DNA of 46,853 bases from a virus. Positions 28,448 through 36,783 of the stretch are shown here, one piece after another. Under the pieces are notes generated by a model, which had not been told where the DNA came from, did not search any database, and was given only the letters and a program-made list of their open reading frames with translations. The stretch covers positions 1 to 46,853 of IMG/VR virus record IMGVR_UViG_3300032954_000028; one strand, 5' to 3'. The stretch's first letter is position 1; every line of letters starts with the position of its first letter. The position numbers and the translations under genes were made by a program.

Positions 28448-31309
28448 GTGGCCGCGACTCTCACAGGCGCTGGAGACCTGCTTTACGCGTCGTTCCCCAT
28501 CGACAAGGTGGAAACGGACGCCGACGGCGACCTGATCGTCTACGGCAAGGCGTCCGACGGCTCCATCGACAGCGACCAGCAGGTGGTGGCCCCCTCCTGG
28601 ATGTCCCACGCCGCCCAGGCATGGAAGGAGAGCGGAGCCAACCTCCGCGTCCAGCACAACCCCCAGCGGGACCCCGCCGGGATCGGCCTGGACGTCGAAA
28701 CCGACGCCTCCGGAGCCACCTGGGTCAAGGGACTCGTAGTCGAACCCATCGCGAAGAAGCTGGTAGCGAAGGGCGCGCTCCGTGCCTACTCGGTCGGCAT
28801 CGCCCGGCCCACCATCGAGCGTGACCCGACCGGAAAGGCCCGCGGCGGGATCATCACCGGGGGCGAACTGGTCGAGATCTCGCTCGTTGACCGGCCGGCG
28901 AATAAGGCGTGCGGAATCCAGCTGCTGAAGGCCGCCGATGACGGCACTCCCGAGTACGTCGGCAAGGTCTTCGGCTCGGAAGACGCCATCGCTAAGGCCC
29001 TCGGTGCCGACGTAACCAAGGGCGCCGACGACGGCTTCGTGAACGTGGACCTCCCCAGGGGCGCGTCGATCTCCATCTCGCCAGCGGACTTCGCCAAGTT
29101 GCGCACCCTGAAGCAGGAACTCACGGTCAAGACCGCCGCCGCGACGGAGAAGCGGGACGTGAGCACGGCCGAGCGCCGCGACCTCGCCAGCCACGGGAAC
29201 GCATTGCCCGACGGGTCCTACCCAATTGACAACACCGGGGACCTCCAGAACGCCGCTGTCCTGGCGCGTTCGGGTCACGGTGACGCCGCGGCTGCGCGCC
29301 GCCTTATCGCCCGCAGGGCAAGGGAGCTGGGTGTGGCCAATCCGCTCGACGAGAGCGACGAGGCAAACAAGTCCGCGACCGCCGACGAAGCCGTCCTAGA
29401 TGCGGCCATGCAGGCGGTGTTCCCCGACGCCGCCGTCAAGGAAGCCGAGCCGGAGGTCACCAAGGACCCGGAACCCGACGCCAAGGACAAGCCGGTCAAG
29501 AAGGCCAAGAAGAAGCCGAAGAAGCTCCCCCCGTGGCTGAACAAGCCCAAGGACGACGACGGCGACTCGGATGACGACTCGTCCTGCAAGCAGGACCACG
29601 TGCACACCGAGAAGTGCCACACCACCCCCGCTGAGGCCGCTGGCCTGTCCGGCACCCACGACATGACCTGCGCCCCGGTCCCGGAACTGCTGGAGAGCCC
29701 CCCGGTGGCGTCCATGAAGTCCGCTCCCGACCCGGCGTCCGCGTCCGGCGCCCTGGGCCAGAGCATGGACCCGGCCCCGGTCCCCGAACTCCAGGAAACC
29801 CCGCCGCCCATGTCCGCCAAGGACGCCGCAGAAACCGCCATGATGAAGACCTCTCCCGAGGTCGCGGCGATCCTGCGATTCAAGGCCGCGGGCATGGACG
29901 TCGAGCTCGGCCGGCTCCACGACCTGACCTGCCCCGCCTACCACCCGGAGGACGTGGCGAAGTGCCACCCGTTCGCCGACCTGTCCCAGGTCGACGAGGG
30001 GTACTTCCAGCGGGAAGCGGTCAAGGCAGCGTGCGGCCCGGACATGGACCGGGCTAAGTCCCTGAACCTGGCATGGCAGGCCGCCCGGGTCCTGCGGACC
30101 GCCGACCAGGGGCAGGTGAACGACTTCCGGCTGGAGGCGCACAAGGCGTTCCGCGACGCCAACCCCGGCCCCACCTCGGCGCCGACGCCGGGGCAGATGT
30201 CGCCCGGGAAGTTCAACCGCCCGGTGATCACCGACGGGCACGCTGCCCTGTCCCCGGCGTACGGCAGCCCGAACTCCAGCCCGCAGGTCGCCACCAGCGC
30301 GCCGAACGCGCACTCCTTCGACCGTCCGCCGCTCGCCTCCGGCCACCAGTCGCCGTCCCCGTCGCACATGAAGGGCGGACTCGGCGAGTACCCCGCACAG
30401 CAGGGCGTCCCCACCCAGCTCAACTACGCGGTCATGGAGAAGGAACGCGCCCGGCACGCCCTCATGGCGATGCACGAGCACCTGTCCCGCCAATTCCCCG
30501 AGGCCTGCCCGATGTCCCTCGACGCGCCGCCCGTGCAGCCCGAACGGCACCCCGTCCCCGCCGCAGTCGGCAAGAGCATCACCCCGGAACCGGCCGCGGC
30601 GGCACCGGCTCCCGTCGCCGCAACCTTCAAGGCCGAACCCGCCGGCGAGGAAATGTTCGCCGACGCCGACATCTACAAGAGCTTCAAGAAAATGCGCAAG
30701 AAGCTCGGCAAGAAGGTCCTCGCCGGGAAGATGACCGTGGACGAGGCTAGGGCGAAGATGGGCCGCCAGTTCGCCCAGAAGGCCGCCGAACCCGAGACGC
30801 AGGACGTGCAGAAGTCGGCCGCGCCGGACCTCTCGTGGTCCGAGGGTGTCACGCACCAGGGTCCCCCCATCGCGGATCTGGTCAAGTCCGCGGTCAGGGA
30901 AGCCCTCCACGTGGAATCCGTCCCGCTGGAGCCCGCCACGGTCGCGTCCTTCGACCCGTCGCCTGCCATCGAGGCCGCCGTCACCAAGGCCGTCGCCCCC
31001 CTCCTGGAGAAGATCCGGGAGCAGGACGAGACCTACACCGCCAAGCTCGCTGAACAGCAGAAGGTGATCGACGCCATCGCTGACCAGCCAGACCCGTCCA
31101 CGGCCGCATTCTCCGGCCTGGCGTTCAACCCGGTACGAACCAAGGCGGCACGCCCGGCGGGCGTCACCGCACAAGCTGAGATCGCGGAGCGAACCCAGAA
31201 CATGGTCATCCGGAACCTGCAAGAGCTCTACAACTCCAGCTCGGACCCCTATGAGCGGGAGGGCTACTACAAGACCCTCAGCAAGATGAGGGGGTTCACC
31301 GAGCCCTAA
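28448..31309 (+). CDS. prohead protease fused to scaffold-like C-terminus (953 aa)
   Basis: I choose GTG 28448 because CGGAG precedes it and the protein then opens at the protease fold; an in-frame start at 28343 would read through a hairpin. The HK97/S78-type protease spans about residues 1-150: GDLIVYGKASDGSIDSDQQV, RVQHNP (His70), ALRAYSVGIA (Ser115) and GELVEISLVDRPANK. The remaining 800 residues are Lys/Glu/Ala/Pro-rich with helices (YKSFKKMRKKLGKK, VTKAVAPLLEKIREQDET), as expected for a scaffold that directs capsid assembly. One stretch carries HVHTEKCHTT. Located directly before the capsid gene. Confidence 0.85.
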   Translation: MAATLTGAGDLLYASFPIDKVETDADGDLIVYGKASDGSIDSDQQVVAPSWMSHAAQAWKESGANLRVQHNPQRDPAGIGLDVETDASGATWVKGLVVEPIAKKLVAKGALRAYSVGIARPTIERDPTGKARGGIITGGELVEISLVDRPANKACGIQLLKAADDGTPEYVGKVFGSEDAIAKALGADVTKGADDGFVNVDLPRGASISISPADFAKLRTLKQELTVKTAAATEKRDVSTAERRDLASHGNALPDGSYPIDNTGDLQNAAVLARSGHGDAAAARRLIARRARELGVANPLDESDEANKSATADEAVLDAAMQAVFPDAAVKEAEPEVTKDPEPDAKDKPVKKAKKKPKKLPPWLNKPKDDDGDSDDDSSCKQDHVHTEKCHTTPAEAAGLSGTHDMTCAPVPELLESPPVASMKSAPDPASASGALGQSMDPAPVPELQETPPPMSAKDAAETAMMKTSPEVAAILRFKAAGMDVELGRLHDLTCPAYHPEDVAKCHPFADLSQVDEGYFQREAVKAACGPDMDRAKSLNLAWQAARVLRTADQGQVNDFRLEAHKAFRDANPGPTSAPTPGQMSPGKFNRPVITDGHAALSPAYGSPNSSPQVATSAPNAHSFDRPPLASGHQSPSPSHMKGGLGEYPAQQGVPTQLNYAVMEKERARHALMAMHEHLSRQFPEACPMSLDAPPVQPERHPVPAAVGKSITPEPAAAAPAPVAATFKAEPAGEEMFADADIYKSFKKMRKKLGKKVLAGKMTVDEARAKMGRQFAQKAAEPETQDVQKSAAPDLSWSEGVTHQGPPIADLVKSAVREALHVESVPLEPATVASFDPSPAIEAAVTKAVAPLLEKIREQDETYTAKLAEQQKVIDAIADQPDPSTAAFSGLAFNPVRTKAARPAGVTAQAEIAERTQNMVIRNLQELYNSSSDPYEREGYYKTLSKMRGFTEP

Positions 31310-31329
31310 ACCCCCGAAAGGGAGAGTTT

Positions 31330-34300
31330 GTGGCAGTAACACTCGACAACGACGAGGCGCTACCAGCCCCTCAGATGGGCGCCGCCCAGGGTGGCGCCGC
31401 TAACGCCCTCGCAGCCCGCGAAGCCCGCCGCAACACCCGCTACGCCGACATGTTCACCGGCAAGGCCAAGGGCCTCGTCAAGGGCGTCGGCCACGTCATC
31501 AACAACGGCGTCCCCCTCTCCGAAGCCACCCACGGCGCGGAGATCATGACCCGCCAGCACGACACCATCACCAAGACCCGCGCCGCCACCATCGACGGCG
31601 CATGGAACACCGACGACGTAACCGCCGGGATCTCCAACGAGTTCTGGGGCCACCCCCGCGCCGGAGCCATGAAGTTCATGGCCCAGCGCGACAGCATGGT
31701 CCGCAAGAACTTCACCGCCACGAACCTGGGCGGGTCCGGCGCTCCATACGGCCTCGTGCCGTTCGATTTGCTAGCGCCTTAGAACGCTAGGGCCTGCATG
31801 TTGCGAAACATGCAGCAAACCCCGCTGTTCGGCGAAACTCCTTCGCACTATCCAGGGATCTGATTTATCTGGTATAGTGGTCATGTGGAAAACGCCGATG
31901 TCGTCCGGTACGTAGCCGGCCGGCGGTAGAGACTGAACGCGGGGTATCTGGTGGACTGGAGCAACCTCAAGGCGGACTACGAGCGCCTTGGCTCATACTC
32001 AGCCGTCGCCGCCGAATACGGCGTAACGAAGGCAGCCGTCGCACATCAGGCGAAGAAGCAGGGGATCAATCCCAAGCCAGAAGGCCGATCACTCAAGATC
32101 GACTGGAGCGACCTGCCGGACCTGTACGCCAGCGGCATGACCTACGAACAACTGGCAGCGCACTACGGATGCAGCATCCACGCCATCCAGAACGCGATAA
32201 AGCGACTGGACGTGAAGCCGCGGCCGACGGGCCTGCCGGAGGGTTACGAGTGGACGGACGAACGCCGGGCGGCTCACCGCGCGGCCATTGACCGTCCCGA
32301 GTGGCGAGCCAAGATGCGCGAGAACTTGCTGCAGCGCCTCCCTGAAATGCGGGGGCCGTCAGCAAACTCGCCCCTTGAGAAACTGCTTCAGGCAGCACTC
32401 ATAAAGACCGGCATCAGCTTCTCGACGCAACGCGTCCTGCTGGGCCGGTACTGCGTAGACATCCTCATCGACCAAGCCCCGGTCATCATCGAGGCGGACG
32501 GCGCGTTCCACAACCTGCGCAAGAAGCAGGACGCGGAGCGGGACGTCGCGCTCACCGAGGCCGGGTACCGGGTCTTCCGGTTCACGGGCGCACCGATCAA
32601 CCGCGATGCCATGGGCTGCATTGCCGAGGTGGTCGCGGCGGTCGGGCTTACGCCCGACGCCAACCCGGTGGCCGACATCCGCACCGGGATGATGGGACCG
32701 GAGAACCCGAACTGGAACGGCGGCAAGCGCACCGTCACCTGCGCCCACTGCGGCGCAGAGAGCAAGCGTAACGCCTTCCAGACCCAGTGGAAGAGGACGT
32801 TCTGCAACCAGAAGTGCTACGGGGCGTGGTTGCGCGCCCATCCCGAGGAGAGCAGCCGCAGGAAGTGGGCGGACGCCCGTCGCGCGGCTCTCCAGGAAAG
32901 CCAGATAGTGTCACAGTCCGAGCCTGCGTGAGAACGTAGGAGCTACCCGGAAACGAGGTAGCCCGGCTGACGGGGCCGGTAACAAATCTGTCGCGCTTGA
33001 TCTACCCCGTCTACACCCTTTTCCGCAACAAGTTCCCCCGCCCGGCGGGCCAGGGCGCTTCGCGGCAGGTGTACGGCCTCCTGGGCATCTCCGGCTCCCA
33101 GACCGGCGGACAGGGTGTCATCGACATCTCCATCCCGGAACTCGTCTCGTCCGGCCAGACTGGAATCTCCAGCACCTGGCCGCTGAACATCCCCGGCTCG
33201 GGCAAGCAAACCGAGTACAAGCTCAACGTGCCTTCCATGAACTAGGTAGGGCACGCTAAACCGCGAGAATTGCTGGAAAGCCCGCGCCACCCGCACTCAC
33301 CACAGCGTGGCCCGAAAGGGCGAGCGCGACGGTTCGAGAAGAGTGCGGCAGGGGTAATCAGCAGCCGAGGGCCTAAAGGCGACACGCCCAGGGTCAAGGT
33401 TCAGAGACTCGGCACGCGGGATCTGGTGGTAGTAGAATCTTAATGTGGCGAGGATTAAAGGTCAGAAACCTCTGACCACCGCTGAGAAGCAGGAAATCGC
33501 ACAACAGTACGAAGCCGGCGAAGTGCTGGAAGCGCTCATGGCCGAGTATCAGCGCGGCAAGCCGACGATCAAGCAGGTCATCGTGGACGCGGGCGGCACG
33601 ATCCGCCGCCGCGGGTACGCGACCGGCACCGAGTGGTCCCCGGAACGACGGGCGGCCCACAAGGCAGGCTGCAGCACCCCGGAGTTCGCGCAGAAGTCAC
33701 GCGAGGCGCTCTTGAAGCGCCTGCCGACCATGCGCGGGCCAGCGACCAACACGGCCATCGAACAGCGCATGCACGACGCGCTCAAGGCGGCCGGGATCGG
33801 CTTCACCACGCAATCCATCCTGCTAGAGCGTTACCTGGTGGACATCGAGCTTCATCAGGCTCCCATCGTCATAGAGGCAGACGGAGCGCAGCATACGCTG
33901 CGCCTCCAGAAAGCCAAGGACGCACTGCGCGACGCCGAACTCACCACTGCCGGCTACCGGGTCTTCCGGTTCACCGGCAGCGAGATCAACACCGACGCCG
34001 TTGCCTGCGTCCAGCGCGTGATCGACACCTGCGGGCTGGTGCCCGATCAGGATCCGGTCTATGAGATCCGCACCCGGTTCTCAGGCGAACTCCACCCGCT
34101 CTGGAAGGGCGGCAAACAGGAGTACACCTGCGAAAACCCGTCGTGCGGGAAGACGTTCCTTGCTCAGCCGAAGCACCGGACAGGCAAGCACGTCTACTGC
34201 AGCAAGAAGTGCTACGGCAAGGGCAAGGCCGGGGTCAAGCTCGGCCCGATGCCTGCCGAGCAGCGCGCAAAGATCGGCGCCGCCAACCGGCGCAACCACC

Positions 34301-36684
34301 AGACCAAGGTAGAGTCCGACCTGCGCGGAGACGCGCAGAGGGCGGCGGAAACGACCGCCCCCGCCACTCTGTTTTGAGCGGCGAGTAACAACAAGTACCG
34401 CTTCTTCGGACTGTCCGAATCCCTCAGCTGGCTCGCCCAGTTCGAGGGTCAGGGCTTCGAGGACCTGTCAGCGCTGGCCAACCTGGTCCTGCTGCAGGAA
34501 ATGATGCTCGGTTGGTGAATCCTTGCCGAGCCTAAACCGCGAGAATTGCTGGAACAGCCGAGTCACCTGCCAGCGCCACAGCGTGAGCCGAAAGGCTGAG
34601 CGCGATGGCTTGAGAAGCCTGGCAGCCGAGGGCCAATCAGCAGCCGAGCGGGCCTGGTCGCAGCCAGCGGCCGACCCGATGGTTCAGAGACTATGCACGC
34701 GGCACCGCAACCAGCGGCGAAGATAGAGTCCAGCCCGCGCGAGAGCGCAGGGAGCAACTAGAGGAATACCAGCTCATCGCCGGCTCGTCGCAGAACCTTG
34801 CGGTCCCGGCCGCGCCGACCATCACCCAGCGTGTGGCCGGCTCGAACGAGACCGCCATCACGGGCGGCGGCACCCACTTCTCCGTCCTGATCACGGCGCT
34901 GAACTACTTCGGCGAGACCGCGGCAGGGACGGCCACCGCGGACACCCCGCTGACTTCCGGTAACGTCGTGGACCTGACGTGGACCGCGATCCCGGGGGCG
35001 CAGCAGTACAACATCTACGTCTCCACCAACGCGACTGCGGGGACGAACGCGTACCTGCACGTGGGCACGTCGGTCCAGTCCGGCACCACGTACACGGGCA
35101 AGCAGTCCTCGAACGCGGCCGGCGGGGTGAAGTACACCCTCCAGGGTGCCGTGGCCACCAGCACGAACGGCACGGCGCCGACCTCCGACAGCGGGACGGG
35201 CGGGAACAACCGGCTGGAGGGGCTCATCCCCACCCTGTCCGGGCTGTCCTGCACCGGCACGGGCCCCTACTCGCAGGTGGGGTTCGAGTCGCAGAACGTG
35301 TGGAAGGGCGGCTACATCAACCAGAACGTCGGCACCCATTTGTCGACGAATGCCATTTTCACAGCCCTCGACGGCTTGTGGGAGAATAATGGCATGAATA
35401 ATGTCACGCCCGGCGTTTACAGGGCGGACCCGAGCGAAATCGTCGCTGATGGTGGCGACCTTATGCGCTTGGCGAACGACATTCTTTCCCAGGGTGCGGG
35501 ATTGAATTACCTCCTCAACATCTCCCAGGACCAGCTGTCCGGCGTCCGCGCCGGCGCGGCGGTGGCCGAGTTCGTCAACCCGGTCACCAGGTCCACGCTG
35601 AAGCTGACGGTGCACCCCTGGATGTCGCAGGGCACCGCGCTGCTGATGTCGTACCAGCTCCCGCAGACGTGGAGCCACGTGGACAACGCGTGGGAGATGA
35701 CCTGCGTCCAGGATTACGTCAATTTGGCGCCACGGCAGGGTGACCTGCCGATGGGATCCGCACTGCCCGGGGAATGCCGCCAGTCCAGGCAAATCCCGGT
35801 CACCTCAGATGCCCTGAGGTGCGTAGAGACTGTACGTGCGGGCTCTGTGTCACGAACCCCGCTGCGGGGCATTGCGCAGCGAGGGCCAGCAGAGCGAGAG
35901 ACAGTCCGGTCCTGCGGGATGGTAAACCGCAGGAGGACGGCAGAAATGACCGTCCCGCTCGCTGCCTGATGGCGGCGAGAGGTAACAGGATGCAGCGTTG
36001 CCTGGCCAGTGATCGACGCAACCTTCCGCTACTCCATCAGCCTTAACTAGGTGGCGCGGCAGGGTGACCTGCCGTGGAAAACGGACCCCGATCGGGGAAG
36101 CCCGGCTGTTCAAGAGGGTAATCCCGAGCGCTGACGATGCCCGTCGGCGTGTAGAGACTGCATGGGTCTGGATCTCTGTCATGGAAGCAACCCGAGGGCA
36201 TTATCGGGTGGCGGCCGGAGATCGTGGGACAGTCCGATCTGCACCAACCAGCGAAGGTGCAGAACCGCACAGAAATGATGCGGTCGCGCTGGCTGCGGCC
36301 AGCGGGGTAACAGAAATGCTTCCTGCTGGGCACCCTGGTGGCTCACGCCCCGTTCTACTCGGGCATCCTCCAGGGACTCCAGGTCAGCGACGTCACGCCG
36401 TCAGTTAACTGAGGCGGCCCTGCGGAGCGATCCGCAGGTGAATAACGGCACTGTTCGGGGAACCCCGGCTGTCAACAGGGGAATCCCGAGCCACGGCGAT
36501 GCCTGCCGTGGTGTAGAGACCGTATGTGCTGGGTCTGTCATGGACGGACGCTCAAGGCATCATGAGCGGCCGGCCGCAGACCATGAGACGGTCCGGCCTG
36601 CACCAACCAGCGAAGGTGCAGAGGCCAGCGGAAACGACTGGCCCGCCCGCCCCCGTGGCGGGAGGTAACAGCAACGACTCGTGA
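31330..36684 (+). CDS. major capsid protein, seven exons split by six group I introns
   Basis: HK97-type major capsid protein. Proposed exons: 31330-31779, 32991-33233, 34396-34512, 34764-35719, 35993-36037, 36319-36401, 36677-36684. They join in frame to 633 residues. GTG 31330 follows GGGAGA. The joins read LLAP/SRLIYPVYTLF, NVP/YRFFGLSESL, MMLG/EYQLIAGS, QDYV/SVAWPVIDATF, RYSI/FLLGTLVAH and VTPY/S-stop, continuous capsid sequence with no missing or extra residues. Exon 4 holds an Ig/Fn3-like insertion (about residues 283-390). Without splicing each fragment ends at a stop. Exon boundaries are set by P1 pairing, the terminal G of each intron and protein continuity; the exon 3/4 and 4/5 junctions are the least certain. 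Confidence 0.85.
31873..31929 (+). promoter_or_regulatory. possible intron-internal promoter and 14-codon leader
   Basis: TATAGT (31873-31878) lies 6 nt before GTG 31885, which opens a 14-codon frame ending in TAG at 31929. The homing endonuclease starts 22 nt later. This may give separate expression of the endonuclease. Confidence 0.35.
31951..32931 (+). CDS. intron-encoded homing endonuclease, Vsr/EDxHD-like (326 aa)
   Basis: N-terminal segments (AVAAEYGVTKAAVAHQAKKQ and YEQLAAHYGCSIHAIQNAIK) are two HTH units. The nuclease core has VDILIDQAPVIIEADGAFH with Glu181, Asp183 and His187, then RKKQDAERDVALTEAGYRVF, matching DUF559/Vsr-like nucleases and the EDxHD homing family. A C-terminal Cys pair set (CAHCGAE...CNQKCYG) looks like a zinc finger for DNA binding. 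It should cut the intronless capsid gene at the intron 1 site. The P7 3' strand of the intron lies inside its last codons. Confidence 0.83.
   Translation: MDWSNLKADYERLGSYSAVAAEYGVTKAAVAHQAKKQGINPKPEGRSLKIDWSDLPDLYASGMTYEQLAAHYGCSIHAIQNAIKRLDVKPRPTGLPEGYEWTDERRAAHRAAIDRPEWRAKMRENLLQRLPEMRGPSANSPLEKLLQAALIKTGISFSTQRVLLGRYCVDILIDQAPVIIEADGAFHNLRKKQDAERDVALTEAGYRVFRFTGAPINRDAMGCIAEVVAAVGLTPDANPVADIRTGMMGPENPNWNGGKRTVTCAHCGAESKRNAFQTQWKRTFCNQKCYGAWLRAHPEESSRRKWADARRAALQESQIVSQSEPA
33433..33438 (+). promoter_or_regulatory. -10 element of the intron 2 endonuclease gene
   Basis: TAGAAT lies 6 nt before GTG 33445 and fits the window-wide leaderless pattern. No good -35 is visible. Confidence 0.45.
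33445..34377 (+). CDS. intron-encoded homing endonuclease, Vsr/EDxHD-like (310 aa)
   Basis: Paralogue of the 31951 enzyme. It opens with a basic HTH-like helix (TTAEKQEIAQQYEAGEVLEA). The core has VDIELHQAPIVIEADGAQH with Glu144, Asp146 and His150, then LRDAELTTAGYRVFRFTGSE. The C-terminal zinc motif is CENPSCGKTF...YCSKKCYGKG. GTG 33445 has no Shine-Dalgarno site but TAGAAT is 6 nt upstream. The gene sits in a loop of intron 2 and its tail overlaps the conserved S element, so intron folding and gene sequence constrain each other. Confidence 0.83.
   Translation: MARIKGQKPLTTAEKQEIAQQYEAGEVLEALMAEYQRGKPTIKQVIVDAGGTIRRRGYATGTEWSPERRAAHKAGCSTPEFAQKSREALLKRLPTMRGPATNTAIEQRMHDALKAAGIGFTTQSILLERYLVDIELHQAPIVIEADGAQHTLRLQKAKDALRDAELTTAGYRVFRFTGSEINTDAVACVQRVIDTCGLVPDQDPVYEIRTRFSGELHPLWKGGKQEYTCENPSCGKTFLAQPKHRTGKHVYCSKKCYGKGKAGVKLGPMPAEQRAKIGAANRRNHQTKVESDLRGDAQRAAETTAPATLF
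34513..34763 (+). ncRNA. group I intron 3 (no ORF)
   Basis: 251 nt. The 5' exon ends GCTCGGT, pairing over 7 bp with GCCGAGC (P1, U-G). P and Q elements GAATTGCTGGAA and AATCAGCAGCC match intron 2. R is GTTCAGAGACT and S is AGATAGAGTCC (34722-34732). It ends AGCAACTAGAG; the last G is placed at 34763 by the terminal-G rule, though a 3-nt shift would also keep frame. Confidence 0.82.
35720..35992 (+). ncRNA. group I intron 4 (no ORF)
   Basis: 273 nt. A 7-bp hairpin with a GTGA tetraloop (CGGCAGG/CCTGCCG) is P2-like. P7 is GACTGT (35828-35833) with ACAGTC (35901-35906). It ends GTAACAGGATG at 35992. The 5' site after ACGT is chosen by protein continuity (QDYV/SVAWPVID) and similarity to introns 5 and 6; P1 is weak here (CGT with GCG), so this boundary could shift by a few nt. 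Confidence 0.72.
36038..36318 (+). ncRNA. group I intron 5 (no ORF)
   Basis: 281 nt. The 5' exon ends CCAT and pairs with GTGG (U-G). It carries the same CGGCAGG-GTGA-CCTGCCG hairpin as intron 4. P7 is GACTG (36156-36160) with CAGTC (36230-36234). A hairpin at 36239-36262 is identical to one in intron 6. It ends GTAACAGAAATG at 36318. Confidence 0.8.
36239..36621 (+). repeat. identical 24-nt hairpin in introns 5 and 6
   Basis: CTGCACC, a 10-nt loop and GGTGCAG occur at 36239-36262 and again, identical throughout, at 36598-36621. It is probably a P9-type peripheral stem shared by the two related introns. Confidence 0.75.
36402..36676 (+). ncRNA. group I intron 6 (no ORF)
   Basis: 275 nt. The 5' exon ends GCCGT, pairing with GCGGC (U-G). 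The P2-like stem is CTGCGG/CCGCAG. P7 is GACCGT (36518-36523) with ACGGTC (36588-36593), a compensatory change relative to introns 4 and 5. The stem at 36598-36621 repeats that of intron 5. It ends GTAACAGCAACG at 36676, followed by the last 8 coding nt. Confidence 0.82.
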
Positions 36685-36712
36685 CGTTCGCTTCACACAT
36701 GTAGGTCACTAA

Positions 36713-36744
36713 GGAGGCCCGGACGGGCAACTGTCCGGGCCTCC
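36713..36744 (+). terminator. strong hairpin after the capsid gene
   Basis: GGAGGCCCGGAC and GTCCGGGCCTCC form a perfect 12-bp stem with an 8-nt loop, 29 nt after the capsid stop. No T-run follows. It is likely a terminator or an mRNA 3' end stabiliser separating capsid from downstream genes. Confidence 0.65.
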
Positions 36745-36783
36745 TGCCACAACTGAATGCAGTACGCGCCGGAAGGGTGATGT

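Larger units (their letters stand above)
31780..32990 (+). ncRNA. group I intron 1 (with homing endonuclease)
   Basis: 1211 nt. The 5' exon ends GCCT and pairs with GGGC in the intron (P1 with U-G). CTGCATGTT-GCGA-AACATGCAG follows as a P2-like hairpin with a GNRA loop. The R element GTAGAGACTG (from about 31926) pairs with ACAGTCC (about 32913-32919) to form P7. The endonuclease gene lies between them. The intron ends GTAACAAATCTG at 32990. Confidence 0.85.
33234..34395 (+). ncRNA. group I intron 2 (with homing endonuclease)
   Basis: 1162 nt. The 5' exon ends CGTGCCT and pairs over 7 bp with GGGCACG (P1, final U-G). P and Q elements are GAATTGCTGGAAA and AATCAGCAGCC. P7 is GACTC (33406-33410) with GAGTC (34312-34316). 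It ends GTAACAACAAG at 34395. Intron 2 and intron 3 share long identical core segments. Confidence 0.88.

Noticed and set aside
32997-33245. Free-standing 82-codon gene beginning LIYPVYTLFRNKF
   Set aside because: It starts and ends exactly at the proposed splice sites and continues the capsid sequence, so it is exon 2 plus a few intron codons.
35720-35740. Alternative 5' splice sites for intron 4 after GGATT or CAATT
   Set aside because: GGATT can pair with GATCC, but it removes the QDYV residues expected in this capsid type. CAATT pairs only through mismatches. The ACGT site gives QDYVSVAWPVID and matches introns 5 and 6.
35730-35755. CGGCAGG-GTGA-CCTGCCG read as a transcription terminator
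   Set aside because: The same hairpin with a GNRA loop occurs in intron 5 at the same distance from the 5' splice site and has no T-run, so it is an intron stem.
34833-35969. Free-standing 378-codon gene in the capsid region
   Set aside because: It is mostly exon 4; the last part runs into intron 4 and is not capsid-like.
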